From assembly GCF_041260155.1 (NCBI RefSeq), contig NC_091940.1, positions 25,534,370-25,598,369 on the forward strand: a stretch of 64,000 nt of DNA, given 5' to 3'. This stretch comes from Ptychodera flava (taxonomy: Eukaryota; Hemichordata; Enteropneusta; Ptychoderidae). Shown here piece by piece: positions 36,345 through 50,400 of this stretch. The number at the start of each line of letters is the position of its first letter. The first letter of the stretch is position 1. The notes beneath the pieces are model-generated. The model did no database searches. It saw nothing but the letters and a program-made list of their open reading frames with translations, and was not told the DNA's origin. Both the position numbers and the translations under genes were made by a program.

Positions 36345-38502
36345 AGTTTTACAATGAGTAGGGATGTAGAGTATTTCTTTTCAAGTATTGCTGTTAAATT
36401 GCCGTGATTAAACATATCCAGTCCGGCCGGGGCTGACACCGCCGGGATGGAGTGGCGGAGGTCGATCATCACACGGAAGGACGTGAAAATGTTCTGATGC
36501 GACGTAGTCTGTCCCTTAGTTTATTCTCAGTGCATGGAGCCTTAGCTTATTATTTACGCGTTTGGAAATGTGTGATTTACAAAATATCCGCAAAAAAGTA
36601 ATGCGAGATAGTAGTAAGAAAACTTTACATGGTATGATCTATCAACGCCAACGCCGGTCTCTGGGTAAATATTGTCGAGGCCGGGTGATCGTACTCAAAC
36701 ATCCCCAGGAGCTCGCTTTGTTCAAAGTTGCGACTTGGCATCAATGAATGACTTTCCTTCAGGATGTCAATAAAATAAATCCAAACTATCATTGGATGAT
36801 ATTTTAAAAAAAAAGCCCTCCCATATCACTCGGGTTGATTGTCTTCTCTAAAACTTGCGCAATGATTGGTCCTTTCCGAATATTTCTCAATTTTATACCA
36901 CGTGGGGGAAGTTCATCAACAACAAGGTCTGTGAGTGGTTTGCAAATTGCAACTTTCGTCTCACAAGATTGTCAATCAAACAGTGTCGCGTCCCACGTTT
37001 TGTCTCCGCACTCCAGGGTGAAAAAGAATCACTTTGCGAGCAGACAACGAACATTTTTAATGAATTGATCATTTTTCAACATCAAAAGTTATATAAATGA
37101 CAACTTTAACTCACAAAAAATAACATGATGATGAGACAAAGATTGAATGAGGGAAAGTCCTGACACATTTCTATGAAATCCAGGATAACTATTTGTACTG
37201 TTGTTTGTTGATAGTTATAATTTCCAACGCGTCTGTATCTTTTTAGGTCATAAATACAACACTTTACTCGATCGTTCCTTTAGCAATGACTCATACTTTA
37301 ACATCTGCATAATTTATTCTTCAACACAATAGTCACTTTTCTTTGGCTATGGTACGTCCACTCTCTCTCGAAAGAAATTATGACACCTTCAATATCCAGA
37401 AAACAGTGTAGCACATAGGATTGTTTATTTCAAATACTACATGAATATGCAGACAAAAATCAATAGATGAAAATTTTGTTCAATGCTATACATGTATATC
37501 ATTGATATAGGAAATATACCAGTGTATCCAGAAATACCAAGTGTACAAATATAGTGTGAAATAAATTTGGCATCTACTTGAATTTTTAGGGGTGCCCAGA
37601 AATAAATATTAAATAAACATTATTTATTGCTTGGTATGCTTTTCACAAAACTGATGAAGAATGAATGAATGAAAGTCAAGGTGACATTTTAGTATGATTA
37701 CGTTTAGCTGTGAATACCATGTTGTGGACTACAGTTTGAAATAAGATAACCAAGGTGAAAATCAGCAAGCCGTAGATCTATTATTAACCCTATTTGAAAC
37801 TGTCCCTCAGCTACAACATCATGTATTCACCTGGAGATACAAGAATCTCATCCACCTAAATCTAACGGTACCCTTCAAACCACAAGTTGTCTGAGCTCCG
37901 CCAGTGACCAAAGAGACACAATGAACAAAAGATGCCGGAGAATCATAATTTTATTTATTTTATCATTTCTTCCCGACCTTACTTTCATTTTCGGACAAAT
38001 GATAGTATAATATGGAAGGGATTGAGAGATATCAATCCCCAACTCTTTCTGTATATTACAAAATCACAAATAACTGAAAAAACATGGAGAGGCTTAATCA
38101 CGTCATGGTCTCCAAACCGATTCTGTAAAATAGTTTACCCTAATTGCCTTTTTGGGAATGTGCAACTTTGTAATCAACTTGCTGTGTGTATTTCAGGTGA
38201 GATAAACACTTGCGAGTGTAAAATTGGCGTCATCCTCATACTCACTTCAGCTTCACAGGGCAGGTATGGATTTTGGGTGTGAGATGCCGCGGTGTCATTT
38301 TTTTCACTAGACTGACGACGGTCAGATCTGACTATTCCCGACAGTACAAGCATCATATCATGCATTTCCAGTTATCTCTTTCACAAACATTCATTCATTA
38401 GGGTTTTGCGAAGCATCTTGTGCTGAGGAAATATGTTTTCATGAGAGTGGATTTCATGTGGAACGAGTTGATTCCTCCAGGCAAGCCACGTTTAGAATTT
38501 TT

Positions 38503-38545
38503 ACAGACAACCTAGTACAACCAGTGGTTGTGCTAGGTTGTCTGT
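38503..38545. repeat. 43 bp palindrome
   Basis: ACAGACAACCTAGTACAACC pairs with its complement ending at 38545 around a one-base centre, with one mismatch that would be a G-U pair in RNA. Too short a loop for a typical microRNA precursor. Confidence 0.6.
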
Positions 38546-40217
38546 TCAATTATTTATCTGCGGCGAAGGCAGGTACAGCCGCGTCGTAACCCGAGGGGAG
38601 CGGGCGCCGAGTTACCGAATTGCGCCTCCAACGGTTCAGACGAGAATTCACACATCCCAGGCTGACAGCGTCATTAAGTGTAGTTATAGTGACACACATC
38701 TGGAACACTGAACTGGACCGTTCCCGGGAACCGTTGATAGTATCCTGACAGGGTTGGAAAACTTTGAGGGAGAAGAGGTGTTTGTTGGTTTGTTTGTTTT
38801 GTTGTCTGCTTTTTTGTTTTTTGTTTTTTTTTCTTTTGCTTTGCTTTTACAGTGAACGCCAACTTAGAATGAAAGATGAAATTGATCTCACATGTAATGT
38901 TATCACGCCGTAATTTAGGGGTTGCACTTTCGTTTAAGTGTCGCTTCTGTTTACATAGAATTAAAATTACAGCTTTATATGAAGGGGAAAGGGTGAAAAA
39001 GAAAAACACAGTTCTTCCACGAGAATCGTGTAGCTTTACCAACTGAATGCATAGATGTACGAGTCCGACCATTCATTTAATGATTGACATTCATATTTGT
39101 TCGTTCGTTCCTTTTTATTCTTACAGTTATTCGTACTTTAACCTAACACAGCCTGAATGTATATCGTAACCGGAGAAGACTGAAGAAGATTATGCCCACA
39201 CTAAACAATTGTAAGAATCAACGTAATCCTAGGATTTCATTTGTTTCAAAATAGACCGGGCTCCTAAGCAACCCCCGTTGTTTTCATATCGGAGATTGGT
39301 CCAAGTTTCTTTTGAAGTACCACATTTTATCTCTCAAGGGTCTTTCAATTATAAGTAAAATATTCCGAAACAGGATGGGATTCGTAGAGGCTGTCAGAGC
39401 TTTAGATTAAAAAATAAGGTTTATATATCAATGTGTTCAATATGTGTTCAATTAAGTTTAGTCTTTTATTTAAAAAGATATGCATTTAAATATAATCAAT
39501 AATCTGTAAAGAAACAGCACACAGTGTTTTCGGAAAGAAAGAAGCCTGGCCTGGCCTGTTGGCAGATGATAACCATGGCCGTGGTAGCAAAAAGAGGCAA
39601 CTTTTAAAGGACTTTTTAACTGGTAATCATTCTATATATTTTCCAGGTTAATTTATTTTTCTTCTGACCATACACAAACACTAGATCATGTTATTTTTGA
39701 AAAAAAGGTACACCGAAATGTAGCGCAAGTTTTGCTGTATTCGATTTGATGCAATACAATCAAGACAATATGTGTTCTTGTAGGTAAAACACTCTTGAAA
39801 ATATGAAACTTCGAAGAAAGAATTGTGTGAAATATTATCAACGTAAGGTCATAATATAGAGTGCCGTCTCTCAAAACAAATCCCGCAACTTATATTTCAG
39901 CGCCAAGTTACGAGTTTGTTGTTCTCCTGCTCGATTAGAATGTACCATGACTTCTCCCTAGCCTTTGAAATCTTCACCAGGTGCAGTGTCGCTGACGACC
40001 TCACTCCTCTTGTCACTTTTATTCTTCTCCCCGGAAACTCTACGACATGGAAAACCGCGACAACATACAGATACTGAGTAACTCAACAACATTCACATCT
40101 TTGGTGACGTCATCGTTATCACTAAAATGTACTGAAAATGGTTGCTACGCATAAGTATTTAAGTTTATATCGCTGACTTAATTCTGACGATTTAGTTTAC
40201 CGAATAAGGGTGTGTCT

Positions 40218-40223
40218 TTTATT
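40218..40223 (-). promoter_or_regulatory. Poly(A) signal of lectin/EGF/PAN gene copy 1
   Basis: AATAAA on the minus strand about 100 bp after the stop codon at 40324. The same signal in the same context is kept in copy 2 at 59046-59051, which supports it. Confidence 0.5.
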
Positions 40224-40323
40224 GAATAAATCGTTGTCTACACAAAAGACGTCAACTTGCCCTTTTCAACCTGAATTTCCTGTCTATACTGAGATCTCAT
40301 CTTAGCACATATATGTGTGGATA

Positions 40324-41431
40324 TCACGGGCCATCTACCCTGTAATATTCAAACTCAGCGTCTGGCAGAAGTTCAGAAGAAGTCAGCAGTTCGTCAAAGA
40401 GGAAACAAGCAGACTCCGTTGAAATCAGGTTATCGACATTCTGGTAATGGAAACTTTGACAGCCGTCGTTTGCGGTGCATGCGTGCGCACAGCCAACGAC
40501 GGTCGAGGCAGTCGTCTGTATCAAGGGCGTGACAGCCGGTCCAACCATTCCGTCGCCTTCCTTAAAAAATAGGCCACTACGAAATTTGACAGTTCGCTTT
40601 ATTTTGTGTGGTGTTCCTGAAGCAAAGGATAAAATTGGGTGATTAGCCATACATCACGTAAAGGGAACACTGAAATTTATGAAAGGGAATAGTGACTGTA
40701 TTTGATATTACGGTACAACAACTGCAACTTGACAATGTATTTAATCATTTTTGACCAAGAAAGTACAGTTTCTTCTATGTTAATGTAAATCTAATCTTGA
40801 GAACACAATGCACAATAAGTGATGTTATTTATCACTTGTCAAATGGATGCTAGTCTTGATTAAAATTTGTTGTCAACAATAACATACAGTAGAACTAAGC
40901 GAAATGGACTGACTGTGAGGGCAAGGTGAATACCAGGCATTTCGAAACGATTTTTGGAGTAGAATACTGTATGTTTTATAAACAGAAATGAAACAATGGA
41001 AACAACATCAAAACTTAGGGCTTTCAAATGTAATTTTTACTTCAGCAAAAGGCAAAAATTGTAAACAACACGTCATGTTGTGACATCCTATGTGCATGTT
41101 AGAGGCCATGTAGAATAATATCTACTTAAAACACTTTAAAGTTCCAGTTTACAAGTATGGCCAAACAGCGATTCGATAAATTGTGCATGGATGAGAGATT
41201 CATTATCTGAGGATATTTAAACGAAAATAAATGTCGAGGGGGACAGTCGCTTGTGATAAATACTTCACACAGACACACACACAGATACATATACACACAC
41301 AAAGAAACAGAATTACACTCACCTGCTGTGCAAGTGAATTCACTTTCACTGTAACCCCACCAGGTATCGTCACAATTACACACATCATTGTCACAGAATC
41401 CGTGTACGCAGCCAGCGTCTGAGAGACAGAC

Positions 41432-41475
<44 letters not shown>

Positions 41476-44400
41476 ATACTACAAGAACTGAATATTGTTG
41501 ATGCGACGAAGTATAACTCGGCTCAAGTCTGTGATTCCTTGCATACAAAATAGTGCCCTCTACGTATCAACATGCGACACCCTGGTTGGAATGCACCGAT
41601 CAAAAGTATATACATTTAAAACAAATTGACTTCGATAATTTCAGGCTTTTCGGAAATGGTTGAGCAAAAAAGCGAGCAGCATTGATCAAACAGTAATCGC
41701 ACCAGAAATTTGACCGTGAGATCCAAATTTGTAAGACAGCAATGTTAACAGACACACATAGCTTGGCAGCAGCACACAGTCCCTCCGTCAAATAACCTAA
41801 CCTTTATTCTGTTATTGAACTCAAAGTATTTACAAGATGAAGAATTGTCTTTCGAAATGCGCTCACTTTGACAAGTCTCACAGCATTTCGCAGTCGTTGA
41901 CGCGACTTCATAGAAACAGATCTTGAGTTGTAGCCGTTCTAGTTCTGTTTTTTGTTGTGAAAACACACGGTGATACCAAATCATACTATCAATTGTAAGT
42001 ATTAGTTCTATTCTAATCTAATTTCAGTACCCAGACGATGACACAAAATTCATATGAACTCGGCCTAACATGGACAAAATACGTATAGAAGTACAAACTG
42101 CATGTCATTTCAGTCATTTGTTAGGTACTCACCCGTGCACAGCCCGTCACCGTCTTTACCCCAACCATCCAAACACATACAACTGTTCAGGAAGCAAGTT
42201 CCATGATAACAGTCCGCGTCGACATCGCATACTGGATCAGGAGAGAAGGTACAGTGGAAAAAATGTTTTAATATATTTCAACTGGCATCTCTGAGCACTG
42301 ATTTGCTGTTTGAACACGATGGCTGATAAAGAAACTGGTGTTAACGTTTGATATCATGATCATTTTCATTATTCTAGAGATATAAGACATTTTCTTCTCC
42401 TCCTCCTCTTAAGACGCTGAAAGAAAGGGAACTAGCTTTGTCATAACAATGCATTGTTTATAATATGTGATGTAAATAGTTGACGAATACTTTCTAGTCA
42501 GGACTATTATTATTATTAAATTGTCAACATTTACGAAGGTAGAACGAGCCTTGGGACAGATAGTCGGACTCACAAATTTTTCAATATTCTTTTAGTCTAC
42601 CACTTGTTGGGGCTTATTTTCTGTACATGAAATTTTCAACAGCTTAAGTTATGCAAATTGGGAATTTTATTTTTCCCGCATTCAGATAACACAGGGATGG
42701 CGGTTATTTTCATTTCAAATATCGAAAAATATTGGGTAATTTGTTTCCCTCCTACCGAAATTTGCACGGCCACCCTTTATTATTAAAGAGAATTATGGTT
42801 TCAAGTTTGCTTGAGGAAAGTTGGAGCAAAAGTTCAAGTCTTTCACTTTCGAGGCGCGAACTACCTTAGGGACGATTCAGAATTTACTTCCAGGGGGAGG
42901 GTGGAGGATTTTCTATTTTCTCGGTGATTTTTTTCCATGGCCCCCCCCTAGTAAATTATAGAAAAAATCTATGCCCCCCCCCTCATCTATCTGTTTTTTT
43001 CCATGGCCCCCCCTAATATATACATGCATGCTTATAGGTACAATATAGACATATCTAGTCTAACAAGTTGCAGGAACTGTAGGGCCTAGTGGACATTAAT
43101 CGATGATATAACAAATCATATCAGGGTTATGTGACTATAAAAAGAATGATTTGCAGGGACTGCAAGTGGCACACTTTTGGAAAGGTAGCAATAAACATAT
43201 CTGGTTGTAAATTTCTAAAGAAAAGTTAATTACTAAATATGAATACTTTTTTCGTTATGTCTCACTGATACATATGATGCACACAAAGACAAGCAAAGAT
43301 GTCAGTTAGAAATGGTGAACAGAAAATCAGGGAGCAGATAATTGGCAAAGTGATATATATCTTGAAGTTTAATGGTACATCATTTGCAGATATCCAGATA
43401 TTTCTGGAAAGTGAGATGTACATGTACATGCACACGTTCACTGGTTCAGCATACATTTTCATTTGATGATGCTGAATATTTGCAGACTCACGGTGAAAGT
43501 TTTAAACATTGGGAATTAAAATTGGTGAAAGCCAACTTGTTTTTAATTTTCTCTTTTTTTTCTAATTTGGTTATCATAAAACCAAGTAGCTGCCACTGAA
43601 AGCAAAAATGCTGAGGAATATTTTAGAACATTTCTTGGACAAAACACCTTATCCAAAACATGAATTCACATTTTATTCTGCTCATTCCATTCACAATCCA
43701 ATGTTCATATTAAAATGCAGACAACCCTGTGCAAGTCAAAATTCACATTTTGTCAGCAGTATTTTTCAAAATTGACAGAGCATGCATATTTCAAATTTTT
43801 TTAACAAACTTAATTTTAAAATAGTCATGATGCGCATGTTTTCAGATGACACGAAACAATAAATGTTAATTTGTTTTTTTGCCTTTTCTGCCAGCCGCCA
43901 CTGTGAAATCTTTGATTATACATATCAGAATGAATGGGACACATAAGTATTAGCATCAATACACAATGTGTAAGCCTATCCACATTTCTCCTAGCCTCAT
44001 ACACACTGAGATCACTTCTTGGACTACAGCAAATTTCTTGTGTACACAATATTTCAACAATCCGACACCATAGCATTGGCGCAGTGCCACATGATCTTCT
44101 GGATGCACATACAGGATTATTGGAAAATCAACCCTATTGTAAATTTTTCACCATATATTTTTGACATTAATACATAATATTTTTATTTTCAACATTAAAA
44201 AACTATTCGCTGAAAAGCACCTTGAAGATGAGACGGCCATAAATTTATTTTCAAAAAGTTTATAGTAGATGTAAGCACTGTAAAAAGTTATGTAGAACAT
44301 TTAAAAAATTTAGAAAGGGTAAAATTGATGAGAATGAAACATAGAAAAAAGGAGCAGAAAAGAAGAGTAGCAGTAGCAGTAGTTTACTCAAAGGATGAAG

Positions 44401-47400
44401 TGGGTGTATATTTGGGGTAAAAAACCTCAATTTTTGTATGAATGATAAAAATTTATTTAAGTCAAAATCTAGACAGTATTTTCTGAAATGTAATATTTCA
44501 CTTGAAAGGAGAGTATTCATGTAGAAAAAACAACTATTTTATTTGGCATTATCCATCCTCATTTTAAAATTGTAGGGGTTTAAAGACTGACACTCTAATA
44601 ATTGATTGAAATCATGATCAGCAAAATTAAAATGCCTCTTATTCAAAATGCCTCTTGTTAAAAATGTAAGAGCTTTATTGCCAAACAAAACCAATTGATA
44701 GTTGTTGTGTTATATAGCATTTAAAAAACATAATGTGAAATTTCAGAAAATTTGACCCAGCCGGAGTGGAGTTAAATTCTTTGGAAATTTTGAAATTGGG
44801 AGGCAAAAGAAGCCAAGAAATTGGGTGATTTGCATACATTTGCATAAATTAACACTTCTTTATCATGCAACTTTCAACTGCTTTACAAGCTACAAGGTAA
44901 ACCCAACCTTAAAAAGACATTTGCTGTAATTTTTAGCATTTGTTCAATGTTCATTTCTGTGTATCAGCATTTGTTTGTTATTCTATCACTACATAGAACA
45001 CCCAATGCTGTATTTAGCAACATACCAGTGTGAACATAAATGACCATTGTTATTGTTGATAAATGAATTCTAGTCTGGACTTGATCTGAGATCTCTTTTC
45101 AACAAAAACAACCCTGACTGTTCACTGTATGGTTTGTATTGACATGCTAAATACTGGACATTTCATAACGCTTCAGGGAGGAGAACAAGATACTGCTATA
45201 GATGCATAAAACAAACCACTGTGAATATTACCGAATTTGGCAGCTAAAGGAGTTTAACTAAACATGTTGAGTTTATCTGTCACCCAGGTAGCGTCTATGG
45301 TTCTCTTTTGTAGAGATCAGAAATTCTAGGCAAATATTGAATTGATGTTTTTATTCCTTGGCCCCCCCCTAAAAGATTGTGGTATTTTTGTCTGGCCCCC
45401 CTAAATTTTCTTGGGGAAAATGGGTGCCCCCCCCCCTGAAAATCCTCCACCCCCCCCCCTGGAAGTAAATTCTGAATCGTCCCTTAAATTCGGACGTAGT
45501 ACACATACAGGTTGTGTTGGCACGTCGAATACTGGATATTTTCCATTATCGCCAGCCAGAGCATAATGACCTGCGCAAAACGGGTAGCGTTAAGCTGTTG
45601 CCGCAAAGAGGCACGTCGTTTACGACGATGAACATACTGAAAAATACGTAACAGTTCAGCAATGCATAGCTTAGCACAGCATATGAAGCATAGGACACTG
45701 ATGGCGCTGTTTCAATGGCCTCCAGAACTCAGTAGCCTGCATGAAATATGAAAGTTTGGATCTTGGGAACAATCAAATGAACCCTTTCGCTGAAATTTTG
45801 TGTATGAATACTTTCGGCGTCTGAACACGGCACAAATTTCCAACAGAAGCGCCGCTCTGTCACGAACAGGACATAACGTATAAAAGCCATTGCAAAGACC
45901 TGTGTACTAGCTAAAGCAACTGCTGTAACACATCATACAAAGACAACACTACCGATCAAGTAAGCAGCCAGGAACGTGTATTCAAAATTTGTTTGCGTAA
46001 AATTGTTCCGTGGAAAAGAGACTAAGAATGTCTCACAGTAACTTGTGCGGGCAGAAAAAGAACACGAACTTTTTTGTGCTACAGCATGAATTTATTTCTA
46101 AGCTTTCTCGTCATAAAAGGAGGGCAATCCTGAGATGATCCGAATAAATTAAATAAAATAGAACCCTAACTTTTGTGTTCGTGTTAGGTAACACTTTCCT
46201 TTTCGTCTTGAGTGTTACTCAAAAGAAAGCGGTCTGTAGCATCCCGGCCCGTTCCCTCCCCATTCATGTGTTTGCACGGAGGGACAGCACAACAATTCTG
46301 CTGATTTGATGTAAGGCTGTTTGCACACATTGAGGTATATAGAACCACCTCCACGATTTGCCATATGTTTGAATGGAAGTTTACTTGTATCAGAAATCTA
46401 AATTTCTATGTGAAGTATGTTTTGGGGTTTTCTGAGTATGGTGGTTTATTAGCCCTGCATACCGTGCTGCGTTCCCGCCGTTATACCGTGACGGTGGTGG
46501 TGGTTATGTGGTGGGAGGGGCGTAGAACACCGGGAACACACAGCTCGGTACGCAGGGCTAGGTGGTTTATTAGTTTGTTTTGTTGTTTTCTGTGTTGGCC
46601 CACAGACATAAAACTAGCTGTTTGACTGTGAGGCTGCATGTCTTTTCGTCAAAGTGTTAATATATACCTTATTACATACCGGTGCAGGCCAAGGTGATAG
46701 GGTCGACTGGAACACCAGGATCGTCACAAACACACGCTCCGCCGACACACGAACCAGCCCCACAAGCTCTGTCGTCAATACAAGCTACAGGAAGTTTGAA
46801 TATACATAAGATCACAGCCATAGATGACAAAAGTTCGTATTTTTGTTTGTTTGTTTGTTTGTTTGTTTTTGGTTTGTTTTTAAGCACAAATTAGCATTAT
46901 GGCAAAGATCATCTAGTTGCATTATAAGAGCGTCACGAAAACAAAATTTCATGGCATTCTTTAAAACAAAAATGTCCTGTTATAAGAAATTATTTTTTGA
47001 CAATTTTCGAAAACGTCATGTTCAAATTTATAGAGTAGCCACAGTCTAGAAGCAATCTATACATAGTAACAACAACTGCACTTTGATAATGTTAAATCAT
47101 TTGCACATCTTCCCAGGTCGTAGTTTTCGATCGAATGCTTTGGCGATACTGATTTACAACACACCTCGTCGCTCTGCCTCTCTGTTCGTCTGCTTGTTTG
47201 TTTGTTTGTTTATTTATCCGATTTGTTTTATCTACAGTGTTGGTAACACCTCGATTTAGACAATATATCTAGTTCGTCTAATGCCAACGTGTCAAAGCAA
47301 ACCACTGCAATCTTTCATTCATGTCGGAAGACTCCAGTATCGCCTATACGTGTTCAAGAAACACTCATTGAAAGAAAACAGATAGAAGTCCAAACAGCAC

Positions 47401-50400
47401 GAAAACGATTTCCCTTTAGCCGAAAACCTGAAATTTCATGAATTTTCATTTTAAAAAAGTAAAAATATCAGTTAAATTATGAAGATGTTCAGATTTGGAG
47501 AAGTAATTTTGCTTTAGTTGCCTTTGCATATTCCATTGCTGATATTTATGAGGAAAACATTAATTTTAAAGCATTTGGCAGGAAATCCCATACTTTCAAG
47601 TATGGTGAAAAAAATCAACACTGATCAATGGTGTAAACATTTTTCCAAATTACAAATGTAAAACTGATCACTAATTTGTTTAAAATTAAAATTCAAAAAT
47701 TTCAAAGAAATGTTGATATCAGTACTCAATCACAGAAAAATTCACAACGAAAAAATCACAATGTGACATTTATGTTTTTAAACCAATTTTTGTGTGTTAT
47801 CTTACACTTAATGGGTTTTGTACTGTGAAGCCTATAATTGTTGCATAAAAAGCATCGATGGCAATTATGAAATAGATTTACAGGAATTTCCACTAAAACA
47901 CATGGGACTTCTTTCGTTTATGTGGTCATTCAAAGTTAGTTCTCATACAAATCAAGAAATTTCTTGCAACAGAAACAACCAACCATGCAAGAAATTTCTT
48001 ACAAGGGACACACCCATCCATGCAAGAAATGTCTTGCATGGATGGGGTGTGTCCCTTGCAAGAAATTTCTTGCATGGATGGGTGTGTCCCTTGCAAGAAA
48101 TTTCTTGCATGGGTGGGTGTGTCCCCTGAAAGACATTTCTTGGACACACCCACCCATGCAAGAAATTTCTTGCAAGGGACACATCCATCCATGCAAGAAA
48201 TTTCTTGCAAGGGACACACCCATCCATGCAAGACATTTCTTGCAAGGGACACACCCATCCATGCAAGAAATTTCTTGCAGGGGACACACCCACCCATGCA
48301 AGAAATTTCTTGCAAGGGACACACCCATCCATGCAAGAAATTTCTTGCAAGAGACACACCCATCCATGCAAGAAATTTCTTGCAAAGGACACACCCACCC
48401 ATGCAAGAAATTTCTTGCAAGGGACACACCCACCCATGCAAGAAATTTCTTGCAAGGGACACACCCATCCACGCAAGAAATGTCTTGCAGGGGACACACC
48501 CACCCATGCAAGAAATTTCTTGCAAGGGACACACCCATCCATGCAAGAAATTTCTTGCAACAGACACACCCATCCATGCAAGAAATTTCTTGCAAGGGAC
48601 ACACCCATCCATGCAAGAAATTTCTTGCAAGGGACACACCCATCCATGCAAGAAATTTCTTGCAAGGGACACACCCATCCATGCAAGAAATTTCGTGCAA
48701 AGGACACAAAAAGATACACTTCATAAGCAAAATATTAAAAAAAAATCTTTTATTGTCTTGTTTATAATGAAACAATATCCTTCACAAGTTGAATGTAAAC
48801 AGAAGTATATAGTTGCACTGTGGGGTCTGGAATTATGCTTGATACATTTTTTATCAGAAAGGTTGCTAGAATTGGTCCCCAATGAAAAAATTTAACCTCA
48901 GATTTATTCTCTTGATTGATGTTTGTACTTTATTAATATTCTTCACAGTTCGTGAATATGAAGTGAACGTACAATTAGGAAAACCGCTTTTGCCTTCAGA
49001 CATGGACAAAACATTTCCTGCTATGGAAGGGACATACCCATCCATGCAAGAAACTTCCTGAATGGGTGGGTGTGTCCCTTGCAAGAAATTTCTTGCATGG
49101 ATAGGTGTGTCCTTTGCAAGAAATTTCTTGCATGGATGGGTGTGTCCCTTGCAAGAAATTTCTTGCACAGGTGGGTGTGTCTCTTGCAGGAAATTTCTTG
49201 CATGGATGGGTGTGTCCCCTGCAAGAAATTTCTTGCATAGATGGGTGTGTTCCTTGCAAGAAATTTCTTGCATGGTGGGTGTGTCCCTTGTAAGAAATTT
49301 CGTACATGGGTGGGTGTGTCCCTTGCTAGAAATTTCTTGCATGGGTGGGTGTGTCCCTTGTAAGAAATTTCGTGCATGGGTGGGTGTGTCCCTTGCTAGA
49401 AATTTCTTGCATGGGTGGGTGTGTCCCCTGCAAGAAATTTCTTGCATTGATGGGTGTGTTCCTTGCAAGAAATTTCTTGCATGGGTGGGTGTGTCCCTTG
49501 TAAGAAATTTCTTGCATGGGTGGGTGTGTCCCTTGCACGAAATTTCTTGCATGGGTGGATGTGTCCCTTGTAAGAAATTTCTTGCATGGGTGGGTGTGTC
49601 CCTTGCACGAAATTTCTTGCATGGGTGGATGTGTCCCTTGTAAAAAATTCTTGCATGGGTGGGTGTGTCCCTTGCAGGAAATTTCTTGCATGGGTGGGTG
49701 TGTCCCTTGTAAGAAATTTCTTGCATGGATAGGTGTGTCCTTTGCTAGAAATTTCTTGCATCGATGGGTGTGTCCCTTGTAAGAAATTTTTTGCATGGGA
49801 TAGGTGTGTCCTTTGCAAGAAATTTCTTGCGATGGCACACCCACCCATGCAAGAAATTTCTTGCAATTGACACACCCATCCATGCAAGAAATTTCTTGCA
49901 ACGGACATGGCTCAGAGTTGCAGGAAATTTCTTGCAAGGGTGGGTGTGTAATTTGACTTGAAAAATAACGAAATGCCTGTTGCTTGCATATTTGCACATA
50001 TTTCCATGGAAAATCATATTAAAGGATATATTATATATTAAATTTAGTTATTTCCATAAAAATATCTTAAACTATCAAGAAAGTTCAACCACTTTTGATC
50101 AAATCAGAAATTTATGGTGAAATTATCAAGTAAAGCAGAACTGAATATTATAACCAGTTATTTAAGTGGAAATATTTCAAAAAAGTGTGGTTTTCGTTAA
50201 TTGGGAAATTGTTTTCGTGCTGTTTCCATTTCTTACATTTGCACGTCTTGGTAGCTGGATCAACCGTCCAGTACGGCTTGCATTTACACACACCTGATGG
50301 ACTGCATGTTCCGCGAATACACGTCGCATCCGAGCTACATATCGCTGTAAATGAACGTTGAAGAGTCAGATGTTTTGTGAACCTGGTTGCCGATATACCT

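Larger units (their letters stand above)
35251..40323. other. Intergenic sequence upstream of PARP2
   Basis: The part 35500-36760 is richer in CpG than the surroundings and could be distal promoter or a small untested gene (see 36126-36344). From 36.8 to 39.2 kb I see only AT-rich sequence and a short palindrome. From about 39239 the sequence resembles 58172 onward and belongs to the tandem duplication. Confidence 0.5.
47392..50225. mobile_element. 2.8 kb TIR element carrying inverted minisatellite arrays
   Basis: The ends share a 37 bp inverted repeat with about six mismatches: AAACAGCACGAAAAC at 47392 and GTTTTCGTGCTGTTT ending at 50225. It fills the intron between EGF 1 and EGF 2 exons. 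The copy 2 intron is 573 bp against 3452 bp here, and the element explains nearly all the difference. Its right end stops only 11 bp before the EGF 1 exon, so it abuts that exon's donor. A target duplication is not clear. No transposase is seen; family not assigned. Confidence 0.7.

Noticed and set aside
37932-38282. 116 aa plus-strand frame
   Set aside because: AT-rich, no recognisable motif, no splice context and no neighbour to suggest a gene.
47957-49950. CRISPR-like array of regular repeats
   Set aside because: The whole 35 bp unit repeats, with no unique spacers, and the host is an animal genome.
47926-49997. Long overlapping open frames of 170-290 codons on both strands
   Set aside because: They lie wholly in the 35 bp minisatellite; a period not divisible by three and free of stops keeps several frames open at once. 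No domain, start context or splice signal.
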